Shown here: one piece after another, positions 53,722-62,625 of the stretch
How the letters are laid out: the number at the start of each line of letters is the position of its first letter
Position numbering within the stretch: position 1 is the stretch's first letter
Assembly: GCA_044508835.1 (NCBI GenBank)
Contig: JBIQHD010000003.1
Location: 124,001-188,000 of the forward strand
Length of the DNA stretch: 64,000 nt
Direction of reading: 5' to 3'
Source of the DNA: JAKFDI01 sp044508835
GTDB lineage: Bacteria; Pseudomonadota; Gammaproteobacteria; Burkholderiales; Burkholderiaceae_C
Position numbers and translations under genes: made by a program
The notes under the pieces: model-generated
The model's input: only the letters and a program-made list of their open reading frames with translations
The model's database searches: none
Told to the model about the DNA's origin: nothing

Positions 53722-54711
53722 ATGCACTACCGCCAGGACCGGGGCCACACCCACCCGCTGTCGTCCGAGATCACGCCGCGCGCGGTGTTCGAGCGGCGCC
53801 GCCGCCTGCTGGCGCTGCTGGCCGCCGGCAGCGCCGGGGCCGCGCTGGCGGGCTGGGCCGCGCGCGACGCGCGGGCCGCCGCGGGGCCCGGCAAGCTGGC
53901 GCCGCTGCCGGGCACGCGCAGCGCGGTGCCGGGCGCGGTGACGATGGAGAAGGTCACCGCCTACGAGGACGTGACGACCTACAACAACTTCTACGAGTTC
54001 GGCTACGAGAAGTCCGACCCCGCGGCCCATGCCCACGCGCTGAAGACCCGGCCCTGGACGGTGGCGGTGGAAGGCGAGGTGAAGCACCCCAAGGTCTACG
54101 ACATCGCCGAACTGCTCAAGCTCGCGCCGATGGAGGAGCGCATCTACCGCCTGCGCTGCGTGGAGGGCTGGTCGATGGTGATCCCGTGGGTGGGCTATTC
54201 GCTGGCCGAGCTGGTCAAGCGCGTGGAGCCCACGGGCAACGCGAAGTACGTCGAGTTCCTGACGCTGGCCGACCGCGACACCATGCGCGGCGTGCGCTCG
54301 GGCGTGCTCGACTGGCCCTACGTCGAGGGCCTGCGCCTGGACGAGGCGATGCATCCGCTCGCGCTGCTGGGCTTCGGCATGTACGGCGAGGTGCTGCCCA
54401 ACCAGAACGGCGCGCCGCTGCGCGTGGTCGTGCCCTGGAAGTACGGTTTCAAGAGCGCCAAGTCGATCGTGAAGATCCGCTTCGTCGAGAAGCAGCCGAC
54501 CAGCAGCTGGATGAAGGCGGCGATCCAGGAGTACGGCTTCTATTCCAACGTGAACCCGAAGGTCGACCACCCGCGCTGGAGCCAGGCGACGGAACGGCGC
54601 ATCGGCGAGGACGGCCTGTTCCAGAAGAAGCGCCCGACGCTGCCGTTCAACGGCTACGAGGCGCAGGTGGGGCAGCTGTACGCCGGGATGGACCTGAAGA
54701 AGTTCTACTGA
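53722..54711 (+). CDS. msrP: Periplasmic methionine sulfoxide reductase, molybdopterin subunit MsrP (YedY)
   Basis: 329 residues. A Tat-type leader (FERRRRLLALLAAG near residues 23-36) is followed by the sulfite-oxidase-fold domain with the molybdenum-binding Cys146 in RCVEGWSM. It repairs oxidised methionine in envelope proteins, receiving electrons from MsrQ encoded downstream. The two genes are two bases apart, one operon. The 147-bp upstream gap to psd has no clear promoter that I can name. Confidence 0.95.
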   Translation: MHYRQDRGHTHPLSSEITPRAVFERRRRLLALLAAGSAGAALAGWAARDARAAAGPGKLAPLPGTRSAVPGAVTMEKVTAYEDVTTYNNFYEFGYEKSDPAAHAHALKTRPWTVAVEGEVKHPKVYDIAELLKLAPMEERIYRLRCVEGWSMVIPWVGYSLAELVKRVEPTGNAKYVEFLTLADRDTMRGVRSGVLDWPYVEGLRLDEAMHPLALLGFGMYGEVLPNQNGAPLRVVVPWKYGFKSAKSIVKIRFVEKQPTSSWMKAAIQEYGFYSNVNPKVDHPRWSQATERRIGEDGLFQKKRPTLPFNGYEAQVGQLYAGMDLKKFY

Positions 54712-54713
54712 CG

Positions 54714-55406
54714 ATGGCGCACGCCGTTCGCCCTGGGCCAGGGCCTTCGACGGGCTCGGGCCGAACGGAGGGAGGAGCGGCGGCGGCGCCGCCGGCGCGC
54801 AGGCGGCCCCGGCTTCTCCATCCCGCCGCCAAGCCGCTGCTCTTCGTCCTCTGCCTGCTGCCCTTCGCCTGGCTGTTCCACGGCGCGGCCACGAACACCC
54901 TCGGCGCCAACCCGGCCGAGGCGCTGATCCGCGCCACCGGCGACTGGACGCTGCGCTTCCTGTGCCTGGCGCTCGCCGTCACGCCGCTGCGCGTGTGGAC
55001 GAAGCAGCCCGCCCTCGCCCGCTTCCGCCGCATGCTGGGCCTGTTCGCCTTCTTCTACGCCGTGCTGCACTTCCTGGCCTACGCCTGGCTCGACATGGGC
55101 TTCGATCCGCTGGCCATCGCGCGCGACATCCCCAAGCGCCCCTTCGCCCTCGTCGGCTTCAGCGCCCTCGTGCTGATGCTGCCGCTCGCCGCCACCTCGT
55201 TCAACCGCGCCATCAAGGCGCTGGGCGCGGCGCGCTGGCAGGCGCTGCACCGGCTGGTCTACGCGATCGCCGGGCTCGGCCTGCTGCACTTCTTCTGGAT
55301 GCGCGCGGCCAAGAACAACTTCGCCGAGGTGGCGGTGTATGCCGCGGTGATCGGCGTGCTGCTGGGCTGGCGGCTCGCGCGGCGGCTGCGGCGGGCCGCC
55401 GCCTGA
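54714..55406 (+). CDS. msrQ: MsrPQ system heme-binding membrane subunit MsrQ (YedZ)
   Basis: 230 residues with six membrane helices from about residue 40 on; histidines that ligate heme b are in YAVLHFLAY and LHRLVYAIAGLGLLHFFW. It passes quinone-pool electrons to MsrP. The first 35 residues (PGPGPSTGSGRTEGGAAA) are a low-complexity extension which is the translation of a short palindromic repeat at 54723-54768, not part of the conserved family core. No later start codon precedes the first helix, so the extension is probably made. Confidence 0.92.
   Translation: MAHAVRPGPGPSTGSGRTEGGAAAAPPARRRPRLLHPAAKPLLFVLCLLPFAWLFHGAATNTLGANPAEALIRATGDWTLRFLCLALAVTPLRVWTKQPALARFRRMLGLFAFFYAVLHFLAYAWLDMGFDPLAIARDIPKRPFALVGFSALVLMLPLAATSFNRAIKALGAARWQALHRLVYAIAGLGLLHFFWMRAAKNNFAEVAVYAAVIGVLLGWRLARRLRRAAA
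54723..54768. repeat. Short palindromic repeat inside the msrQ 5' coding region
   Basis: CCGTTCG (54723-54729) and CGAACGG (54762-54768) are inverted ends around CCTTCGACGGGCTCGGGCC, a relative of the TTCGACAGGCTCAGCCCGA units in the ugp gap. It is translated in frame as the MsrQ N-terminal extension. Confidence 0.6.
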
Positions 55407-55407
55407 C

Positions 55408-58400
55408 TCAGGCCTTTCTCTTCAGCACCGGCGCCAGCGCCGCCCCGGTGTGGCTGGCCGCGCAGCGCACCAGCGCCTCGGGCGTCGTCTCGGCCACCAC
55501 GGTGCCGCCGCGCACACCGCCTTCCGGCCCCAGGTCGATCACCCAATCGGCCTCGGCGATCACGTCGAGGTCGTGCTCGATCACCACCACGCTGTGGCCG
55601 CCGTCCACCAGCCGATGCAGCACGCGGATGAGCTTCTCCACGTCGGCCATGTGCAGGCCGACGGTGGGCTCGTCCAGCACGTACAGCGTGTGCGGCGCCT
55701 TGTTGCCGCGCCGGGTCACGTCGTCGCGCACCTTGGTCAGCTCGGTCACGAGCTTGATGCGCTGCGCCTCGCCGCCGGACAGCGTGGGCGAGGGCTGGCC
55801 GAGCGTCAGGTAGCCGAGGCCCACGTCCTTGAGCAGTTGCAGCGGGTACGAGATCTTCGGCATCGAGGCGAAGAACTCCACCGCCTCGTCCACCTCCATG
55901 CGCAGCACGTCGCCGATGCTCTTGCCGCGCCAGCTCACCGCCAGCGTCTCGGCGTTGAAGCGCTGGCCGTGGCACACGTCGCACAGCACCTTCACGTCGG
56001 GCAGGAAGCTCATCTCGATGGTGCGCATGCCCTGCCCTTCGCAGGCCGGGCAGCGGCCCTCGCCAGTGTTGAAGCTGAAGCGGTTGGGCGCGTAGCCGCG
56101 CGCGCGCGCCTCCAGCGTGTCGGCGAAGAGCTTGCGCACCATGTCCCAGAAGCCGATGTAGGTGGCCGGGCAGGAGCGCGGGGTCTTGCCGATGGGCGTC
56201 TGGTCGACTTCCAGCACGCGGTCGATGCGCTGCCAGCCGTCGATGCCCTCGCAGCCCTGCCAGTTCGGCTTGCCGCCGCGCGTGTTGATGAACTGCAGGT
56301 TGGCCAGCAGCACGTCGCGCGCGAGCGTGCTCTTGCCCGAGCCGCTGACGCCGGTGATGGCGACGAGGCGCTCGAGCGGGATGTCGACGGTGACTTGCTG
56401 GAGGTTGTGGAGGGAGGCCTCGCGCACGGTGAGTTGGTATTGCTCCCTCTCCCCTCTGGGGAGAGGGTGGGGGTGAGGGGCAGCGGCCTTGCCGTTGGCT
56501 GAGGTGGTAGTTGAGAGGCCGCGGCCCTCACCCCGGCCCTCTCCCAGAGGGAGAGGGGGAAATACGGGACGGCGTGGCTGCAATGGGTGGATCAGCGGCT
56601 TCGCGAGCAGCCGGCCGGTCACCGATTCGGGATGCGAGGCCAGCTCGCTCACCGTGCCCTCGGCCACCAGCCGGCCGCCGCGCTTGCCGGCGCCGGGGCC
56701 GATGTCGATCACGTGGTCGGCGCGGCGGATGGTGTCCTCGTCATGCTCCACCACCACCAGCGTGTTGCCCTTGTCGCCCAGCTTGTGCAGCGCGTCGAGC
56801 AGGATCTGGTTGTCGCGCGGGTGCAGGCCGATGGTCGGCTCGTCCAGCACGTAGCACACGCCCTGCAGGTTGCTGCCGAGCTGCGCCGCCAGGCGGATGC
56901 GCTGCGCCTCGCCGCCGCTCAAGGTGGGCGCGGCGCGGTCGAGCGTGAGGTAGCCGAGGCCCACCTCCTCCAGGAACTCGAGCCGGTTGCGGATCTCGGT
57001 GACCACGTCGCGCGCGATGTCGGCATCGCGGCCGGCCAGTTGCAGCGATTCGACCCACCTGCGGCAGTCGGCCACCGACCACTGCGCGATCCAGGCGATC
57101 GAATGGCCCTCGAAGGTGACCTGGCGCGAGGCGGGGTTCAGCCGCGTGCCGCCGCAGTCCGGGCAGGGCTCGTCGGCCACGCCCTCCACCTCCGTCTCCT
57201 CGGAGGGGAAGCTCTGCTCGCGGCCCTTGTCGTCGTCGCCGCGCACCGAGTCGTCGTAGGCACGGCGCTGCTCGCGCGTGAGCGCGAGGCCGGTGCCGAC
57301 GCAGGTGGTGCACCAGCCGTGCTTGCTGTTGTAGCTGAACATGCGCGGGTCCAGCTCGGGGTAGCTGGTGCCGCACACCGGGCAGGCGCGCTTGGTGGAG
57401 AACACCTTCACCGCGCCGATGTGCGCCGTCGGCCCGTCGGCGAGCATGGCGCCCTTCAGGCCGTCCAGCGGCGCGAGCAGGTGCATCACGCCCTTGCCGA
57501 GGTCCAGCGTCTTCGCCAGCAGCGCGCGCAGCTCGGCTTCGTGGGCGGCGTCGACCACCAGGTCGCCCACCGGCAGCTCCAGCGTGTGCTCCTTGAAGCG
57601 GTCCAGCCGCGGCCAGGGATCGACCTTGACGAACTCGCCGTCGACGCGCAGGTGCGTGTGGCCGCGCGCCTTGGCCCACTTGGCGAGGTCGGTGTAGAGG
57701 CCCTTGCGGTTCACCACCAGCGGCGCGAGCAGCCCCACGTGCTGGCCCCGGTGGTCGCGCAGCAGCTGCGCGGCGATGCTCTCGGCGCTCTGCGGGCGCA
57801 CCGGCGCGCCGTCGTTCACGCAGTGCTGGATGCCCAGCTTCACGTACAGCAGGCGCAGGAAGTGCCACACCTCGGTGGTCGTCGCCACCGTGCTCTTGCG
57901 CCCGCCGCGGCTCAGCCGCTGCTCGATGGCCACCGTGGGCGGGATGCCGTAGACCGCGTCCACCTCCGGCCGGCCGGCCGGCTGCACGATGCTGCGCGCA
58001 TAGGCGTTGAGCGATTCGAGGTAGCGGCGCTGGCCCTCGTTGAACAGGATGTCGAAGGCGAGCGTGCTCTTGCCCGAGCCCGACACGCCGGTGATGACGC
58101 TGAACTTGCCGCGCGGGATGTCGACGTCGAGCGACTTGAGGTTGTGCTCGCGGGCGTTGACGATCCGGATGTGTTCGGCTCCCTCTCCCGCTGGCGGGAG
58201 AGGGCGGGGGGTGAGGGTTCGGCGGCGTTGCAGCAGGGTGGATTGCAGCGAGGCGCCGTCGCCCTCACCCCAACCCTCTCCCGCCAGCGGGAGAGGGAGT
58301 TTTTCGTTGGCGACCGGAAGGGCTCCGCCCAGCGCATGGTCGTAGTCGGCCAGCGCCTTGCCGGTGTGCGAGGTCGGATGCTTCTTCACGTCCTCCGGCG

Positions 58401-61320
58401 TGCCGGTACACACCACGAGGCCGCCCGCCTCGCCCCCTTCCGGCCCGAGGTCGATGAGCCAGTCGCTCGCGCGGATGACGTCGAGGTTGTGCTCGATCAC
58501 CACCAGGGAATGCCCCGCGTCCAGCAGCTTGCGGAAGGCGCGCATCAGCTTGGCGATGTCGTCGAAGTGCAGGCCGGTGGTCGGCTCGTCGAACATGAAG
58601 AGCGTGCCCTTCTTCGCGATGCGCTGCCCGCTGGCCGTGGCGCCGGCCGCGGCCTCGGCCAGGAAGCCGGCGAGCTTCAGGCGCTGCGCCTCGCCGCCGG
58701 ACAGCGTGGGCACCGGCTGGCCGAGCTTCACGTACTCGAGGCCCACGTCGACGATGGGCTGCAGCTTGCGCACCACCTCGCGGTCGTCGCGGAAGAGCTG
58801 CACGGCTTCGCTCACCGTGAGCTCCAGCACGTCGGCCACGCTCAGGTCGCGCAGCTCGCCGCCCGGCAGGCGGCGGTCGATCCTCACGTCCAGCAGCTCG
58901 GCGCGGAAGCGCCGGCCGTCGCAGTCGGGGCAGCGCAGGTACACGTCGGAGAGGAACTGCATCTCCACGTGCTCGAAGCCCGAGCCGCCGCAGGTGGGGC
59001 AGCGGCCGTCGCCGGCGTTGAAGCTGAACATGCCCGGGCCGTAGCCGCGCTGTACCGCCAGCGGCGACTGCGCGAAGAGCTTGCGGATCTCGTCGAAGGC
59101 GCCCACGTAGCTGGCCGGGTTCGAGCGCGCCGTCTTGCCGATGGGCGACTGGTCGACGAACACCGCGTCGGCGAGCCAGTCGGCGCCGAGCAGCCGCTCG
59201 TGCGCGCCGGGCGTTTCCGTCGGCCGGCCGAAGTGGCGGGCGAGCGCGGGGAACAGCACGTCCTGCATCAGCGTGCTCTTGCCCGAGCCCGACACGCCGG
59301 TCACGCACACCAGGTGCTGCAGCGGGAACTCGACCGTCACGCCCTTCAGGTTGTGCTCGCGCACGCCCTCGACGATGAGCCTGGGCGTGGCCGCGGTGAC
59401 GAAGCGCTTGATCCCGCCCAGGCCCACGTGCTTGCGCGCGCCGAGGTAGGCGCCGGTCAGCGTGTCGGCGCTGCGGATGGCCTCGGGCGTGCCGTCGAAC
59501 ACCACCTGCCCGCCGCGCTCGCCGGGGCCGGGGCCCATGTCGATGAGCCGGTCGGCGGCCAGCATCACCGCCGGGTCGTGCTCGACGACGACCAGCGTGT
59601 TGCCGGCGTCGCGCAGCCGGTGCATGGCCTCGACGATGCGGTTCATGTCGCGCGGGTGCAGGCCGATGCTGGGCTCGTCGAGCACGAACATGGTGTTCAC
59701 CAGCGAGGTGCCGAGCGCGGTGGTGAGGTTGATGCGCTGCACCTCGCCGCCGGAGAGCGTGCGGCTCTGGCGGTCGAGCGTGAGGTAGCCCAGGCCCACG
59801 TCGCACAGGTACTTCAGCCGCGTGCGGATCTCGTCCTGCAGCAGCTTGAGCGCATCGTCGAGCAGCGTGCTCGGCAGGGTGAGGCGGTCGCAGAAGCGGC
59901 GGATCCGCTCGATGGGCATCAGCATCAGGTCGTGCACGGTGAGGCCGGGCATGGCCTCGAGCTGCGCCCGCGACCACTGCACGCCCTGCGGCATGAAGCG
60001 CTGCGCCGGGTCGAGCACGGCGTCGGCGTCGTCCTTGCTGCCCAGGCGCCACAGCAGCGCCTCGGTCTTCAGCCGCGCGCCGGCGCACACCGGGCAGGGC
60101 GTGTAGCTGCGGTACTTGGACAAGAGCACGCGGATGTGCATCTTGTAGGCCTTGGATTCCAGGTACTCGAAGAAGCGCTTGACGCCGTACCACTGCTTGT
60201 TCCAGTTGCCCTTCCAGTTCGGCGAGCCGTTGATGACCCAGTCGCGCTGCGCCTCGGTGAGCGCCGACCAGGCGGTGTCGCGCGGGATGCCGGCCTCGCC
60301 GCCGTACTTGAGCAGGTCGTCCTGGCACTCCTTCCAGGCCGGCGTCTGCATCGGCTTGACGGCGCCGGCGCGCAGGGTCTTGCGATGGTCGGGAATGACG
60401 AGGCCGTAGTCGACGCCGATCACGCGGCCGAAGCCGCGGCAGGTCTCGCACGCGCCCATGGCGGAGTTGAAGCTGAAGAGCGCGGGCTGCGGGTCGGCGT
60501 AGCGGATGTCGCTGTCGGGGCAGTGCAGGCCGGTGGAGAAGCGCCAGAGGACGGGCTCTGGCCCCGGCTCCGGCGCCCCGGCCCCGGCCCCGGCGGCGGC
60601 CGGCGCGCCCTCGCCCGCCTCCAGCACGTACACGTTCACCCGCCCGCTGCCCCGCTTCAGCGCCGTCTCGATCGCCTCGACCACGCGCGCCTTCTCCGCG
60701 CCCTGCACGCGGAAGCGGTCGGCCACCACGTCCAGCAGCTTGCGCGGCCCCGTGGGCGAGGCCGCCTCGCGCTCGGCCTGCACCCGCGTGAAGCCGCTGG
60801 CCGACAGCCACTGCTCTACCTCGGCGGCCGTGGTGTTGGCCGGCAGCTCCACCGGGAAGGTCACCGCCACGCGCGGGTCGCCCGCGCGGGTGCGCTCCAG
60901 CAGCTCGGCGTAGATGGTCTCGGGCGAGTCGTGGCGCACGCGCTGGCCCGTCTGGCGGTCGAACAGCTCGGCGGCACGCGCGTACAGCAGCTTGAGGTGG
61001 TCGTTGAGCTCCGTCATCGTGCCCACCGTCGAGCGCGAGGTGCGCACCGGGTTGGTCTGGTCGATGGCGATGGCCGGCGGCACGCCGTCCACGCGGTCCA
61101 CCGCGGGACGGTCCATGCGGTCGAGGAACTGGCGCGCGTAGGCGCTGAAGGTCTCGACGTAGCGCCGCTGCCCCTCGGCGTACAGCGTGTCGAAGACCAG
61201 GCTCGACTTGCCCGAGCCGCTGGGGCCGGTGACCACCGTCATCTCGCCGGTGCGAACGTCCAGGTCCAGGTTCTTGAGGTTGTGCTGACGAGCGCCGCGG
61301 ATGCGGATCAGACCGGACAT
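55408..61320 (-). CDS. uvrA: Double-length UvrA (tandem fusion of two UvrA-like units)
   Basis: One frame of 1970 residues, about twice normal UvrA (about 940). Four ABC ATPase modules are visible by Walker A motifs: GPSGSGKSS near residue 32, GVSGSGKST near 700, GVSGSGKST near 1085 and GVSGSGKST near 1660, each with an LSGGEAQR or LSGGEVQR signature. UvrA zinc cysteines occur in both halves (CPVCAGARL, CPTCGGSGF with CPDCDGRRF; CPVCGTSYP with CTTCVGTGL, CPACEGQGM with CDVCHGQRF). The halves resemble each other, and each looks like a complete UvrA unit. UvrA finds damaged DNA for nucleotide excision repair; whether this fusion does so, or acts as an accessory or resistance-type UvrA, cannot be told. 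Two palindromic elements are translated in frame. Confidence 0.9.
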   Translation of the reverse strand: MSGLIRIRGARQHNLKNLDLDVRTGEMTVVTGPSGSGKSSLVFDTLYAEGQRRYVETFSAYARQFLDRMDRPAVDRVDGVPPAIAIDQTNPVRTSRSTVGTMTELNDHLKLLYARAAELFDRQTGQRVRHDSPETIYAELLERTRAGDPRVAVTFPVELPANTTAAEVEQWLSASGFTRVQAEREAASPTGPRKLLDVVADRFRVQGAEKARVVEAIETALKRGSGRVNVYVLEAGEGAPAAAGAGAGAPEPGPEPVLWRFSTGLHCPDSDIRYADPQPALFSFNSAMGACETCRGFGRVIGVDYGLVIPDHRKTLRAGAVKPMQTPAWKECQDDLLKYGGEAGIPRDTAWSALTEAQRDWVINGSPNWKGNWNKQWYGVKRFFEYLESKAYKMHIRVLLSKYRSYTPCPVCAGARLKTEALLWRLGSKDDADAVLDPAQRFMPQGVQWSRAQLEAMPGLTVHDLMLMPIERIRRFCDRLTLPSTLLDDALKLLQDEIRTRLKYLCDVGLGYLTLDRQSRTLSGGEVQRINLTTALGTSLVNTMFVLDEPSIGLHPRDMNRIVEAMHRLRDAGNTLVVVEHDPAVMLAADRLIDMGPGPGERGGQVVFDGTPEAIRSADTLTGAYLGARKHVGLGGIKRFVTAATPRLIVEGVREHNLKGVTVEFPLQHLVCVTGVSGSGKSTLMQDVLFPALARHFGRPTETPGAHERLLGADWLADAVFVDQSPIGKTARSNPASYVGAFDEIRKLFAQSPLAVQRGYGPGMFSFNAGDGRCPTCGGSGFEHVEMQFLSDVYLRCPDCDGRRFRAELLDVRIDRRLPGGELRDLSVADVLELTVSEAVQLFRDDREVVRKLQPIVDVGLEYVKLGQPVPTLSGGEAQRLKLAGFLAEAAAGATASGQRIAKKGTLFMFDEPTTGLHFDDIAKLMRAFRKLLDAGHSLVVIEHNLDVIRASDWLIDLGPEGGEAGGLVVCTGTPEDVKKHPTSHTGKALADYDHALGGALPVANEKLPLPLAGEGWGEGDGASLQSTLLQRRRTLTPRPLPPAGEGAEHIRIVNAREHNLKSLDVDIPRGKFSVITGVSGSGKSTLAFDILFNEGQRRYLESLNAYARSIVQPAGRPEVDAVYGIPPTVAIEQRLSRGGRKSTVATTTEVWHFLRLLYVKLGIQHCVNDGAPVRPQSAESIAAQLLRDHRGQHVGLLAPLVVNRKGLYTDLAKWAKARGHTHLRVDGEFVKVDPWPRLDRFKEHTLELPVGDLVVDAAHEAELRALLAKTLDLGKGVMHLLAPLDGLKGAMLADGPTAHIGAVKVFSTKRACPVCGTSYPELDPRMFSYNSKHGWCTTCVGTGLALTREQRRAYDDSVRGDDDKGREQSFPSEETEVEGVADEPCPDCGGTRLNPASRQVTFEGHSIAWIAQWSVADCRRWVESLQLAGRDADIARDVVTEIRNRLEFLEEVGLGYLTLDRAAPTLSGGEAQRIRLAAQLGSNLQGVCYVLDEPTIGLHPRDNQILLDALHKLGDKGNTLVVVEHDEDTIRRADHVIDIGPGAGKRGGRLVAEGTVSELASHPESVTGRLLAKPLIHPLQPRRPVFPPLPLGEGRGEGRGLSTTTSANGKAAAPHPHPLPRGEREQYQLTVREASLHNLQQVTVDIPLERLVAITGVSGSGKSTLARDVLLANLQFINTRGGKPNWQGCEGIDGWQRIDRVLEVDQTPIGKTPRSCPATYIGFWDMVRKLFADTLEARARGYAPNRFSFNTGEGRCPACEGQGMRTIEMSFLPDVKVLCDVCHGQRFNAETLAVSWRGKSIGDVLRMEVDEAVEFFASMPKISYPLQLLKDVGLGYLTLGQPSPTLSGGEAQRIKLVTELTKVRDDVTRRGNKAPHTLYVLDEPTVGLHMADVEKLIRVLHRLVDGGHSVVVIEHDLDVIAEADWVIDLGPEGGVRGGTVVAETTPEALVRCAASHTGAALAPVLKRKA
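56445..56557. repeat. REPIN-like paired hairpin A, in frame within uvrA
   Basis: Hairpin CCCTCTCCCC-TCT-GGGGAGAGGG (56445-56467) and hairpin CCCTCTCCC-AGA-GGGAGAGGG (56537-56557) face each other, each with the adjoining GGGGGTGAGGG or CCCTCACCCC. This is the layout of two inverted REPs around a short spacer. It encodes about 38 residues (PLPLGEGRGEGRG, then PHPHPLPRGER) of UvrA between its third and fourth ATPase modules. Confidence 0.85.
58181..58297. repeat. REPIN-like paired hairpin B, in frame at the junction of the two UvrA halves
   Basis: Hairpin CCCTCTCCCGC-TG-GCGGGAGAGGG (58181-58204) and its inverse CCCTCTCCCGC-CA-GCGGGAGAGGG (58274-58297) are joined by a 69-bp spacer; the TGAGGG/CCCTCA flanks are conserved as in copy A. 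It encodes the linker LPLPLAGEGWGEG to TPRPLPPAGEG between the first and second UvrA units (about residues 1008-1047). Confidence 0.88.
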
Positions 61321-61517
61321 GGAGAGGGCTTTCTGCGGAAGGGGCCGAAGATTCTAGGAACCCCCGCCCGTGCCCGCCGCCGACGCGGGCAATGGACCAA
61401 TGGACTGCGGCACGGTGAAATGTCACGCCGCGCCCGCGGCTACGTAGTTCCGCCGATGCGGCATGGCGGATGCCGGCGACACTGCTCATCCTCCGCGTCC
61501 ACCTGCCGCATGCCGCC

Positions 61518-62618
61518 GTGAAACGCCTCGCCCTTGCCCTGCTCGCCGGCCTGTGCGTCGGCCAAGCCGCCTTCGCCCAGATCCGCATCGGCCAGACGGT
61601 GGGCATCACCGGCGCGGTGGCCGCCACCAACAAGGAGGCGACGGGCGGCGCGCGCCTGTACTTCGACGCGGTCAACGCCCGCGGCGGCGTGAACGGCCAG
61701 CGCATCGAGCTGATCTCGCTGGACGACAAGTTCGATCCGAATCTCACCGTGAGCAACGCCCGCGAGCTGATCGGCCGCGGCGTGGTCTCGCTGTTCATGA
61801 CCCGCGGCACGCCGCATGCGCAGGCGCTGCTGCCGGTGCTCGCCGAGGCCAAGGTGCCGCTGGTGGGGCCGTCCACCGGCGCCATGGTGCTGCACGAGCC
61901 GCCGCACCCGTGGGTCTTCAACGTGCGCTCCAGCTACCAGCGCGAGGCCGAGCGCGCCATCGCCCACCTGAGCCTGGTGGCGGTCGAGCGCATCGCCATC
62001 GTCCAGGTGGACGACACCTTCGGCGACGACGCCGTGATCGGCGCCCTCAAGGGGCTGAAGGCGGTGAACCGGGGGCCGGTGGCGCACGAGAAGTACGACC
62101 GCAGCAAGCCCGACTTCGGGCCCATCATTCCGCGCGTGATCGCCGGCAACCCGCAGGCGGTGATGTTCATCGGCTCCGGCACGGCGGTCGTCGACGGCAT
62201 GAAGGCGCTGCGCGCGGCGGGATCGAGCGCGCAGATGCTCACCCTGTCGAACAACGCCTCGTCCGGCTTCGTGAAGGCGCTCGGCCCGCTGGCGCGCGGC
62301 GTGATCGTGAGCCAGGTGCTGCCCTACGAGCGCTCCATCGCGGCGCCCATCGTGAAGGAGGCGCTCGACCTGGCCAAGCCCAAGGGCCTGGAGGTGACGC
62401 CGGCGATGCTCGAGGGCTTCGCCTCGGCCAAGGTGCTGGTCGAGGGCCTGCGGCGCGCCGGCCCCAACCCCACGCCGCCGGGCCTCAAGCGCGCGCTGGA
62501 GACGCTCCAGCGCTTCGACCTCGGCGGCCTGGAGGTGAGCTACTCGCCCACCGACCACACCGGGCTCGACTACGCCGACCTGTCCATCATCGGCGCCGAC
62601 GGCCGCTTCATGCGCTGA
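61518..62618 (+). CDS. Branched-chain-amino-acid-type ABC transporter substrate-binding protein (LivK-like)
   Basis: 366 residues from a GTG at 61518 that starts a clean signal peptide (VKRLALALLAGLCVGQAAFA, cleaved before QIRIGQ). An ATG at 61470 would put 16 non-signal residues in front. Periplasmic binding fold of type I: IGQTVGITGAVA at the N-terminus, FDPNLTVSNARELI near 75. The ligand is unknown; the family binds amino acids, amides or aromatic acids. The LivM-type permease partly seen at the window end is on the other strand and may or may not be its partner. Divergent from uvrA across about 200 bp with no strong promoter visible. Confidence 0.88.
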   Translation: MKRLALALLAGLCVGQAAFAQIRIGQTVGITGAVAATNKEATGGARLYFDAVNARGGVNGQRIELISLDDKFDPNLTVSNARELIGRGVVSLFMTRGTPHAQALLPVLAEAKVPLVGPSTGAMVLHEPPHPWVFNVRSSYQREAERAIAHLSLVAVERIAIVQVDDTFGDDAVIGALKGLKAVNRGPVAHEKYDRSKPDFGPIIPRVIAGNPQAVMFIGSGTAVVDGMKALRAAGSSAQMLTLSNNASSGFVKALGPLARGVIVSQVLPYERSIAAPIVKEALDLAKPKGLEVTPAMLEGFASAKVLVEGLRRAGPNPTPPGLKRALETLQRFDLGGLEVSYSPTDHTGLDYADLSIIGADGRFMR

Positions 62619-62625
62619 GCGGCCG

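Noticed and set aside
60545..60615. Low-complexity GGC/CCG tract in uvrA as a regulatory repeat
   Set aside because: It is coding sequence for an Ala/Gly/Pro linker (about residues 237-258) of UvrA, with no hairpin pairing or flanks like the REPIN elements.
55408..61320. Possible frameshift or assembly fusion creating the long UvrA
   Set aside because: One uninterrupted frame passes through the junction, and domain motifs on both sides are in the same frame. An assembly error cannot be wholly excluded without reads, but nothing in the sequence points to it.
56587..61521. A 1644-codon plus-strand frame over uvrA
   Set aside because: Antisense shadow of the UvrA gene, with no recognisable domain and biased composition.
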